From positions 1-8,454 of the forward strand of contig CAYHWW010000148.1 of NCBI GenBank assembly GCA_964360145.1: a DNA stretch of 8,454 bases. The letters run 5' to 3'. Origin of the DNA: CAYHWW01 sp964360145 (GTDB lineage Bacteria; Bdellovibrionota; UBA1018; CAYHWW01). Below are positions 1 through 5,928 of the stretch, in pieces. The notes under the pieces were generated by a model. That model was not told the DNA's origin, searched no databases, and was given only the letters and a program-made list of their open reading frames with translations. Position 1 is the first letter of the stretch, and each line of letters opens with the position of its first letter. The position numbers and the translations under genes were made by a program.

Positions 1-2
1 TC

Positions 3-101
3 GATGGGGCTCAGCGCCTCAGAAAGAAAATCGGCAAATTGAAGGATTCAGAACTCGAGCAGATATCTGTTCTGTTAAAACAGGTTCTGGATCTCGTCTA
101 A
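3..101 (+). CDS. C-terminal end of a probable PemK/MazF-type toxin (5' end outside window)
   Basis: Only the last 32 codons are inside the window, ending at TAA (99-101). The visible peptide is charged and helical and contains the string RLRKKIGKLKDSELEQI followed by an LLKQVLDLV tail. This matches the family pattern I know from the C-terminus of PemK/MazF-like mRNA interferases (basic stretch, iGkLs..el..v, hydrophobic helix ending in L.L). Those enzymes cleave single-stranded mRNA and are held inactive by a partner antitoxin. None of the fold's N-terminal or catalytic part is visible, so function rests on one helix. A C-terminal helix of a MarR-type regulator is the main alternative. The gene lies where murF would sit in a standard dcw cluster, 89 bp before mraY on the same strand. 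The intervening DNA is AT-richer than the genes, and I could not define a convincing promoter in it. Confidence 0.45.
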   Translation, partial: DGAQRLRKKIGKLKDSELEQISVLLKQVLDLV

Positions 102-190
102 CCTTCACTGTGACGCGTCATAATTCTTGGACCTTCCCATATGTCCCGGAAATCTTTACCATCTAAGAACCGAAGAGGCGGTTCAACGCA

Positions 191-1267
191 ATGCTCTATC
201 ACCTGCTCTATCCCCTCCACGTTCACTTCTCTGGGCTGAACGTCTTCAAGTACATCACCTTCCGCAGCTTCGGCGCGGCCATCACGGGCATCGTCCTCAG
301 CATGATCATGGGGCCCTGGTTCATCAGCTACATGCAGCGCAAGCAAATCGGCCAAAGCGTGCGGGATGATGGCCCTCAAAGCCATCTTTCCAAAAAAGGC
401 ACCCCCACCATGGGTGGCGCCATCATCCTGGCCTGCATCTTCATCTCCACCATGCTCTGGGCCGACCTCTCCAACACCAATGTCTGGATCGTCCTCATGG
501 TCACCATGCTCACGGGCATCGTGGGTTGGGCCGACGACTACTTGAAGGTCATCAAAAAGAACTCCAAGGGCGTGTCCACCCGACAAAAGCTCTTCTGGCA
601 GAGCCTCATTGCCCTCGGCGCGGCGCTGGCCATCTATTACTCGCCGGAGCTGGACACCACCCTGCGTTTCCCATTTTTCAAGGACCTTTCCATCAACCTC
701 GGGTGGGTCTACGTGCCCTTCGTCGTCCTTGTGATCGTGGGGGCATCCAACGCCGTCAACCTGACGGACGGCCTCGATGGCTTGGCCATAGGCCCCGTCA
801 TCATCACCGCCGCAACCTATATGCTGCTCGCGTACCTGGCGGGCCACGCCAAACTCTCCGAGTATCTGCAGATTCCCCACATCCCCGGGGCCGGCGAACT
901 GGCCATTTTCTGCGGGGCCATGGCAGCCGCAGGCCTGGGATTCCTTTGGTATAATGCCTATCCGGCCCAGGTTTTCATGGGGGACGTGGGCTCCTTGCCC
1001 CTGGGGGCTGCCATCGGAACGGTTGCAATCATTACGAAAAACGAGATTCTCCTTGTATTGGTCGGGGGAATTTTTGTATTGGAAACTCTTTCAGTGATGG
1101 CTCAGGTCATCTCTTTCAAGACGACGGGCAAAAGGGTTTTCAGGATGGCTCCCATCCACCACCACTTCGAGCTGAAGGGGTGGCCGGAACCCAAGGTCAT
1201 AGTGAGATTTTGGATTATCTCCATTCTCTTTGCGATTATGGCCCTATCGACCTTGAAGTTGAGATAG
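191..1267 (+). CDS. mraY: Phospho-N-acetylmuramoyl-pentapeptide transferase (MraY)
   Basis: Integral inner-membrane enzyme that transfers phospho-MurNAc-pentapeptide from UDP to undecaprenyl phosphate, making lipid I, the first membrane step of peptidoglycan synthesis. The 358 residues match the family's usual length (360 in E. coli). Clearly visible are NVFKYITFR (17-25), DDGPQSH and KKGTPTMGG (59-76), the Asp pair D115/D116 in WADDYLK, NAVNLTDGLDGLA (187-199), D265 in FMGDVGS and the triple histidine H323-H325 in MAPIHHHFELKGWPEP. These are the magnesium- and nucleotide-binding residues known for MraY. About ten hydrophobic segments are present. The ATG at 191 gives the typical MLYHLLYPL start; an AGAGG about 12 nt upstream is a modest ribosome site. 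It leads the mraY-murD-ftsW-murG run and ends 33 nt before murD. Codon use becomes less C-ending in roughly the last 250 bp. No residue expected for activity is missing. Confidence 0.97.
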   Translation: MLYHLLYPLHVHFSGLNVFKYITFRSFGAAITGIVLSMIMGPWFISYMQRKQIGQSVRDDGPQSHLSKKGTPTMGGAIILACIFISTMLWADLSNTNVWIVLMVTMLTGIVGWADDYLKVIKKNSKGVSTRQKLFWQSLIALGAALAIYYSPELDTTLRFPFFKDLSINLGWVYVPFVVLVIVGASNAVNLTDGLDGLAIGPVIITAATYMLLAYLAGHAKLSEYLQIPHIPGAGELAIFCGAMAAAGLGFLWYNAYPAQVFMGDVGSLPLGAAIGTVAIITKNEILLVLVGGIFVLETLSVMAQVISFKTTGKRVFRMAPIHHHFELKGWPEPKVIVRFWIISILFAIMALSTLKLR

Positions 1268-1286
1268 ACCTCCGGCCTTCACTGCC

Positions 1287-1293
1287 AGAGGAG
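1287..1293 (+). promoter_or_regulatory. Strong ribosome binding site of murD
   Basis: AGAGGAG lies 7 nt before the ATG at 1301. It is the best Shine-Dalgarno match in the dcw part of the window and fixes the murD start, which also gives the expected short Rossmann N-terminus. Confidence 0.8.
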
Positions 1294-1300
1294 TTACTCG

Positions 1301-2677
1301 ATGAAGGTTAAAGGTAAAAAAGTTCTCGTTGTTGGTCTCGGCAAATCCGGTGAGGCAGCGGTGAAATACCTCACTGCCCAGGGCGCCAAAGTCACCGTCA
1401 CCGACGAAAAAACGAAACAAGAGCTCGCTGAAGCCGTAAAGAACTTGGAGCCCCTGAAGCCCATCTGGGAGCTGGGCAAGTTCAATGAGAAGACCTTCAC
1501 CTCCGCGGACCTCATCTTCTTGAGCCCCGGCGTCCCCCCCACTCTGCCGGAAGTGGCCGCCGCCCTCGCCGCTAAAGTCCCCTTCACCAACGACATCGAG
1601 TTGGTGCGAGAACATGTGAAGGTACCGCTGATCGCCGTCACCGGCAGCAATGGCAAGACCACAACCGCCACCATGATCACGCTGATGCTCAAAGCTGACG
1701 GCAAAACAGTGTTCACCGGCGGTAACATCGGCACTCCGGCCCTGGACTATGTGAACAACGACGTCAAAGCAGATATCGTGGTGCTCGAGGTTTCCAGCTT
1801 CCAGTGCGAGCGTCTCGCCGAGTTCCGCCCCGACGTGGCTGTGCTCACCAACCTTGAACCCAACCACCTGGACCGCTACCCCGCCGGCGTGGAGAGTTAC
1901 TATAATGCCAAGAAAGCCCTCTTCGCCAAGATGACGGCGGATGACACCATCGTGCTCAACCTGGACAATCCCCAAAGCGTGAAGTGGTGGAAAGAGGGCT
2001 GGATCAAGGCCAAACCCCTGTTCTTCACCCGCCAGGACCCCATGACCCTCGCCATCCCCGAGAAATTCAACGGCACCTACCTCAAGCGCCCGGATTTCGT
2101 GTCCAAAATGCCAAAGGGTGCTGAGCAGAAAGTCAGCACCCTGGGGATCCGCCTTCCCGGCGACCACAATAAAGAGAACTTCATGGCAGCCATCAATGCC
2201 GTGCGCGCCGTGGGCTGCTCCAATGAGGCCATCCAAAAAGTGATCTTGGACTTCCGTGGCGTGGAACACCGCCTGGAGCTCATCCGCCGCAAAGACGGCG
2301 TATCCATCTTCAACGACTCCAAGGCCACAAGCGTTGCCGCAGTGCAGCGCAGCCTGGCCTCATTCACTCAGCCCATTATCCTCATCGCCGGCGGCCGGGA
2401 TAAAGAGGAGGACTTCGCACCCCTCATGGAGCTGGTGAAGCGCAAGGTGAAAAACCTCATCCTGGTGGGCGAATCCAAAGAAAAGATCAACCGCGCCCTG
2501 GGCGACTTCAGCGAGACCTTCCTCGTGGGCACCATGGAAGAGGCGGTATTGATAGCCTACCAGAAGAGCCGCAACGGCGACGTAGTCTTGTTCTCACCCG
2601 CTTGCACGAGCTACGATATGTTTAAGAGCTATGAAGAGCGGGGCGAGTACTTCAAAAAGCTGGTGGCACAACTGTAG
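1301..2677 (+). CDS. murD: UDP-N-acetylmuramoyl-L-alanine--D-glutamate ligase (MurD)
   Basis: Cytoplasmic ATP-dependent ligase that adds D-glutamate to UDP-MurNAc-L-Ala, the second amino acid of the peptidoglycan stem peptide. All three Mur-ligase domains are readable: an N-terminal Rossmann part with VGLGKSG (11-17) and SPGVPP (75-80); the ATPase domain with P-loop TGSNGKTTT (114-122), GGNIGTP (140-146), EVSSFQ (163-168), EPNHLDRY (186-193) and YNAKKALF (201-208), whose K204 is the expected carbamylated lysine; and a C-terminal domain with GVEHRLE (320-326), NDSKATS (338-344), LIAGGRDK (361-368), FSPACTSYDMF (431-441) and an ERG motif. At 458 residues it is slightly longer than E. coli MurD (438), within family range. 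NDSKATS together with SPACTSYD separates it from MurC, MurE and MurF. The stop is TAG, followed at once by a second TAG (2678-2680). It is likely cotranscribed with mraY. Confidence 0.97.
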   Translation: MKVKGKKVLVVGLGKSGEAAVKYLTAQGAKVTVTDEKTKQELAEAVKNLEPLKPIWELGKFNEKTFTSADLIFLSPGVPPTLPEVAAALAAKVPFTNDIELVREHVKVPLIAVTGSNGKTTTATMITLMLKADGKTVFTGGNIGTPALDYVNNDVKADIVVLEVSSFQCERLAEFRPDVAVLTNLEPNHLDRYPAGVESYYNAKKALFAKMTADDTIVLNLDNPQSVKWWKEGWIKAKPLFFTRQDPMTLAIPEKFNGTYLKRPDFVSKMPKGAEQKVSTLGIRLPGDHNKENFMAAINAVRAVGCSNEAIQKVILDFRGVEHRLELIRRKDGVSIFNDSKATSVAAVQRSLASFTQPIILIAGGRDKEEDFAPLMELVKRKVKNLILVGESKEKINRALGDFSETFLVGTMEEAVLIAYQKSRNGDVVLFSPACTSYDMFKSYEERGEYFKKLVAQL

Positions 2678-2681
2678 TAGT

Positions 2682-2805
2682 AGATTGCCGATAAAGGGTC
2701 ATCTGCTTCGTTGTCGTTCGTCGCGGCTTCCCGCAGCGTACAGGAAGTACGCTTTGGTCAGCCCGCTCCTCCTCCGCCTCGCATCTGACCCTTTCTCGAC
2801 AATCT
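2682..2805. repeat. 124-bp palindromic intergenic element between murD and ftsW
   Basis: The outer arms 2682-2701 and 2786-2805 are inverted copies matching at 18 of 20 positions, sharing AAAGGGTCA/TGACCCTTT. At the centre is a perfect 7-bp hairpin, AGCGTAC (2735-2741), loop AGGAA, GTACGCT (2747-2753). Between arm and centre the two halves are only loosely complementary, with a TTCGTTGTCGTTCGTCG side and a GCTCCTCCTCCGCCTCG side. The element fills nearly all of the gap and its right end abuts the ftsW ATG. It contains no start codon in the ftsW frame and no T-run, so it does not look like an ordinary terminator. It resembles GTACGC-centred palindromic repeats that I associate with intergenic regions of delta-type genomes, but I could not verify that. 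As RNA it could fold into a long hairpin just before ftsW. Confidence 0.8.
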
Positions 2806-3912
2806 ATGAAAACATCTGACTCTAATATTGGGGACCGGACCCTTTGGGTTGCGGTTTTTGTGTTGCTCGCCGCCGGCCTGGTGATGGTCTACAGCGCAAG
2901 CTACATCTACGCCCAGGAGCGCTTCCACGATGGGCTGTATTTCTTCAAGCGCCACGTAGTTTTTTGCGTTGTCGGCATCGCGGCCTTCTTGACGGGGTGC
3001 AAGGTACCCATGGCCTGGCTCAAACGCGCGGCGTTTCCCTTCCTGGGCGTATGCACAGTGTTGGTGTTGGCAACACTGATCCCAGGCCTGGGCCGTCGGG
3101 CGGGGGGGGCTGCACGTTGGCTTGTGGCGGGGCCCTTTGGCATGCAACCCGCGGAGCTCCTCAAGGCCGCCGTGCTTTTATTCGTGGCCGCCCAGCTGGA
3201 ACGCAAAGAGGGCGAACGGCAGAACTGGCGCACGGGGTTCCTTGCCTATTTCGCGGCGGCCTTGCCCGCCTACGTTCTACTGCTGCTGCAACCAGACTTC
3301 GGCAGCACAGTGCTGCTGCTTGCCACCACGACCCTGGTGCTGCTGGCCACGGGGATCCGTGTGCAATATATCGCGACGATGTTGGGCGGCACAGTGATGG
3401 CCGGAGCGCTGCTCATCCTCTCGAGCCCCTACCGCCGTGCACGGGTGGAAGCGTTTCTTGACCCCTGGAAGGACGCCGCTGGCAAGGGCTTCCAGGTCAT
3501 CCAGAGTTTGGTTGCGGTTTATACCGGTAGCTGGTTGGGCGTGGGGTTGGGCAACTCTAAAGAGAAACTGTTTTATCTCCCTGAGGCCCACAACGACTTC
3601 ATCTTCGCCGTGGTGGCTGAAGAGCTCGGGGTGTTTGGCATCCTCTTTTTCACCGGCATTTTCCTCACCATCGTCCTGCGGGGGCTGAAGGCCGCGGTGG
3701 CCGCACGCACGACCTTTGAGCGGGGCCTCGCCCTCGGTATTTCGGTGATGATCGGCCTCCAGGCTTTTTTCAACATCGGTGTCGTCTTGGGGCTGCTCCC
3801 CACCAAGGGCCTGCCCCTTCCGCTGGTGTCCTACGGTGGCACGAGCCTCGTAGTGACCATGCTGCAGCTGGGGATCCTCACCCAGCTCTCTGAGCGTGGG
3901 GCCCGTACTTGA
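2806..3912 (+). CDS. ftsW: Septal peptidoglycan glycosyltransferase FtsW (SEDS family)
   Basis: Polytopic inner-membrane SEDS protein that polymerises lipid II into glycan strands at the division septum together with a class B PBP (FtsI). The 368 residues carry about ten hydrophobic segments and the family signatures LVMVYSAS (25-32), ARWLVAGPFGMQPAELLK (103-120), QPDFGSTVLL (162-171), GLGNSKEKLFYLPEAHNDFIF (247-267) and LPTKGLPLPLVSYGG (331-345). D264 in HNDFIFAVVAEELG aligns with the Asp shown to be essential in RodA/FtsW. Position between murD and murG favours FtsW over the paralogue RodA. The only conventional start in frame after the stop at 2692 is the ATG at 2806. No Shine-Dalgarno precedes it, because the palindromic element runs up to the ATG. 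A G8 tract (3102-3109) lies in the codons for residues 99-102. The stop overlaps the murG start. Confidence 0.95.
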   Translation: MKTSDSNIGDRTLWVAVFVLLAAGLVMVYSASYIYAQERFHDGLYFFKRHVVFCVVGIAAFLTGCKVPMAWLKRAAFPFLGVCTVLVLATLIPGLGRRAGGAARWLVAGPFGMQPAELLKAAVLLFVAAQLERKEGERQNWRTGFLAYFAAALPAYVLLLLQPDFGSTVLLLATTTLVLLATGIRVQYIATMLGGTVMAGALLILSSPYRRARVEAFLDPWKDAAGKGFQVIQSLVAVYTGSWLGVGLGNSKEKLFYLPEAHNDFIFAVVAEELGVFGILFFTGIFLTIVLRGLKAAVAARTTFERGLALGISVMIGLQAFFNIGVVLGLLPTKGLPLPLVSYGGTSLVVTMLQLGILTQLSERGART

Positions 3913-4967
3913 AACTCGTCATCGCCGGCGGCGGCACCGGCGGTCATATTTTCGGCGGAGTCGCCATCGCCCAGGAGTTTTTGAGGCGCGATCCGGGCAA
4001 CGAGGTTTTGTTCGTAGGCTCGGAGTATGGGCTTGAAACTCGATTAGTGCCAAAAGCGGGCTTGCGACTAGAGACGTTGCGGGTGGGACGGCTTGTGGGC
4101 CAATCACGATGGGCCCAGCTTAAGACGTTGATTCAGATCCCACTGGCCGTGTTGCGATCCCTGGGGATCCTGCGACGCTTTCGGGCGGACATGGTGGTGG
4201 GCGTGGGAGGATTCGCCTCGGGGCCCTGCGTGTTGGCCGCCCGTTTGCTCGGCATCCGCACTGGTGTCTTGGAGCAGAACTCCATCGCGGGCTTCACAAA
4301 TAAGATTCTCGCCAAGCTCGCGCACCACGTCTTCACCGCATTTCCCGAGCCGCCCCCCGGCTTTCCGCTGAAGAAATGCGTGTACACGGGTAACCCCACC
4401 CGGGGCAGCCTGCGATCGGCTCGCCGCGACGGCACGGGGCCCTTTACGGTCTTCGCATTCGGCGGATCCCAGGGGGCGACGGGCATCAATAAGCTTTTGA
4501 CTGGCGCCGTGAAAGTTTTGCGCGCTCGGGGCGTGGAGCTCAACATCATCCACCAGACTGGCGAACGGGATTATGACTGGGTGACGCGGGAATATGCGGG
4601 CTTACACGGCGTGGAAGCCCATCGCTTCATTGACGACATGCAAGCCTGCTACGACCGCGCCTCCGTGGTGTTGTGCCGGGCGGGGAGCTCCACCATTTCA
4701 GAGTTGGGCGCGACGAAGAGCCCGGCGGTGTTCGTGCCTTTTCCGCAGGCCGCGGGCAACCACCAGGAGATCAATGCCCGGGCGGTGGAGAAAGTGGGCG
4801 GGGCCCGCGTTGTGCTGCAACAGCAAGCAACGCCGGATGAGCTGGCGCGGGTGCTGGAGGAGCTGCGGGACAACCCTGCTCAGCTCGCATCCATGAGGGA
4901 ACACATCAGTCTCTTCCACAGACCCGATGCGGCCTCGAAGATTTTGGATGTGATGATCGAGGGTTAG
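3909..4967 (+). CDS. murG: UDP-GlcNAc--lipid I GlcNAc transferase (MurG), TTG start
   Basis: Peripheral inner-membrane GT-B glycosyltransferase that adds GlcNAc to lipid I to make lipid II, the substrate of FtsW. At 352 residues it matches the family (355 in E. coli). Visible motifs are the N-terminal glycine loop GGGTGGH (7-13), VGVGGFASGP (97-106), EQNSIAGFTNK (122-132), YTGNPTRG (159-166), GGSQGA (185-190), HQTGERDYDW (215-224) and the UDP-GlcNAc site CRAGSSTISELG (256-267) with PFPQAAGNHQEINA (277-290). The start is TTG (3909-3911), sharing four bases (TTGA) with the ftsW stop. No later start keeps the glycine loop, so this start is firm, and it implies translational coupling to ftsW. The usual HxFP after the loop reads HIFGG here, a Pro-to-Gly change at residue 16. 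It is the last gene of the dcw piece and is followed by a strong hairpin. Confidence 0.96.
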   Translation: MKLVIAGGGTGGHIFGGVAIAQEFLRRDPGNEVLFVGSEYGLETRLVPKAGLRLETLRVGRLVGQSRWAQLKTLIQIPLAVLRSLGILRRFRADMVVGVGGFASGPCVLAARLLGIRTGVLEQNSIAGFTNKILAKLAHHVFTAFPEPPPGFPLKKCVYTGNPTRGSLRSARRDGTGPFTVFAFGGSQGATGINKLLTGAVKVLRARGVELNIIHQTGERDYDWVTREYAGLHGVEAHRFIDDMQACYDRASVVLCRAGSSTISELGATKSPAVFVPFPQAAGNHQEINARAVEKVGGARVVLQQQATPDELARVLEELRDNPAQLASMREHISLFHRPDAASKILDVMIEG

Positions 4968-4984
4968 CGCGCCCGCGGTGTGTC

Positions 4985-5058
4985 TTTTCATCAAAATGTG
5001 AAAAAACAGGGCGATCCCCCCCGGGGAGGGGGGGTATTTTTTCACATTTTGATGAAAA
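4985..5058. repeat. Nested perfect inverted repeat downstream of murG
   Basis: Bases 4985-5006 and 5037-5058 are perfect 22-bp inverted copies built on TTTTCATCAAAATGTGAAAA. Each arm is itself a partial palindrome (TTTTCA, 8 bases, TGAAAA). Inside lies a second perfect stem, C7 (5016-5022) and G7 (5028-5034), with loop GGGGA. The unpaired CAGGGCGAT and TA between the stems make an asymmetric internal loop. The AT-rich arms contrast sharply with the surrounding GC-rich DNA. It may serve purely as a terminator for murG and upstream genes. Other readings are a small mobile or REP-like remnant with terminal inverted repeats, or paired operator sites. Confidence 0.9.
5016..5042 (+). terminator. 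Probable intrinsic terminator of the mraY-murD-ftsW-murG operon
   Basis: A seven-base-pair all-GC stem (C7/G7 with a 5-nt loop) is followed at once by TATTTTTT, the standard layout of a rho-independent terminator. An A6 run precedes the stem (5001-5006), so the minus-strand transcript also has a T-run downstream of the hairpin, but 9 nt away. It lies about 50 bp after the murG stop and before the next operon. Confidence 0.8.
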
Positions 5059-5100
5059 AATGGCCTGGGCCCTCCGCACGGACTCCGATAGAGACCGTCC

Positions 5101-5928
5101 ATGCGGATCACAACGAACATCACTATCGCGGCCCTGCTTTTTTCTTCAGCCCACGCCGCCCTCCCCGATCACGCGCTCACTTGCGCCGCTTCCTACGAAC
5201 GCCGCCCTGATCGCGCCGCCGTGGAAGAAGCCATTCGCTGTTACCACGCTGTGGATGCCGCGCAGCTCGCCGCCGCGACGCCAACCCAGCGTTTCAACCA
5301 TTACGAAGCGCTGCTTTCCACCCTGACCTATGCGGTCACTCACTACAACGGCGCCAACAATGGTGCCGCCCAACGTGCTTGGGCTAACCATGGTCTATCC
5401 GTATCCACCACCCTCGATGGGGAAACCGCCCTGACCAACCCACAACGCGGGGCCGCGAAGTTTTGGCTCGCATCCTTCATCACTTTCGATGTCGCCCTGC
5501 GGGATGGGCTACCCATCGCTGAAGAGCCACGCTTCGTGCTGCGCTACCCCTCAAACACCATGGGGGCCCTCGAACACATCCGTAGCCTCTTCATGAGAGC
5601 CGCCGAACTCAATCGCACCTATCTGGGCTGCGGGCCTTACCGCAATCTAGGCATCATACATCTCTCCCGCCCCGAGTTTTTCTTCCCAGGCAGTGCCGAT
5701 CTTGCCGTGCAAGCCTTGCGCGATACGTACTCGTGCGACCCGTGGTTTTCCCTGAATACCATCTACCTCGCGCGCGCTCTCCGCAGAGCGGGGCGGGCTC
5801 AGGAAGCCGTGCCGCTGCTGCAAGACTTCATCACCGCCGCCACCACTGAACCCCAGCGCTTCGGCGCCAGCCGCGTCATCGATACTCTCGAAGACGTAGC
5901 GAAAGCCCGCGTGCTGCTCGCCCCATGA
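5101..5928 (+). CDS. Exported helical protein with TPR/TatT-like features, function unknown
   Basis: I do not recognise a specific gene. The 275-residue product starts with a Sec signal peptide (hydrophobic ITIAALLFSSAHA, predicted cleavage after A19), so it is probably periplasmic. The rest is helix-rich. FWLASFITFDVAL (121-133), the GPYRNLGIIHL segment (178-188) followed by an FPGSADLAVQAL helix, and LARALRRAGRAQEAVPLLQDFI (223-244) have TPR-like spacing. They recall the TatT family (TRAP-transporter-associated TPR lipoproteins). Unlike TatT there is no lipobox, and no TRAP transporter genes are near. Four cysteines (C28, C47, C177, C212) could form two disulfides. The ATG at 5101 is chosen because it gives the signal peptide; only a weak AGAGA precedes it. 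It is the first gene of a three-gene envelope operon, and its stop overlaps the next start at ATGA. Confidence 0.75.
   Translation: MRITTNITIAALLFSSAHAALPDHALTCAASYERRPDRAAVEEAIRCYHAVDAAQLAAATPTQRFNHYEALLSTLTYAVTHYNGANNGAAQRAWANHGLSVSTTLDGETALTNPQRGAAKFWLASFITFDVALRDGLPIAEEPRFVLRYPSNTMGALEHIRSLFMRAAELNRTYLGCGPYRNLGIIHLSRPEFFFPGSADLAVQALRDTYSCDPWFSLNTIYLARALRRAGRAQEAVPLLQDFITAATTEPQRFGASRVIDTLEDVAKARVLLAP

Noticed and set aside
102..190. Promoter for mraY (CATAAT at 119-124 as a -10 box)
   Set aside because: No acceptable -35 box at the right spacing; not strong enough to annotate.
98..880. Long open frame on the minus strand antisense to mraY (and a similar one at 1244-2269 antisense to murD)
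   Set aside because: The products are rich in Gly, Asp, Glu and His with no family motifs; they are mirror effects of GC-rich codons in mraY and murD, which are certain.
1053..1082. Direct repeat TTGTATTGG twice, 21 nt apart, in mraY, looking like a promoter pair
   Set aside because: Both copies encode Val-Leu in a conserved membrane segment of MraY (LVLVGGIFVLE); codon reuse explains it.
5023..5034. G-quadruplex in GGGGAGGGGGGG
   Set aside because: The G7 run is fully complementary to the adjacent C7 run, so a hairpin with the following T-run explains it better.
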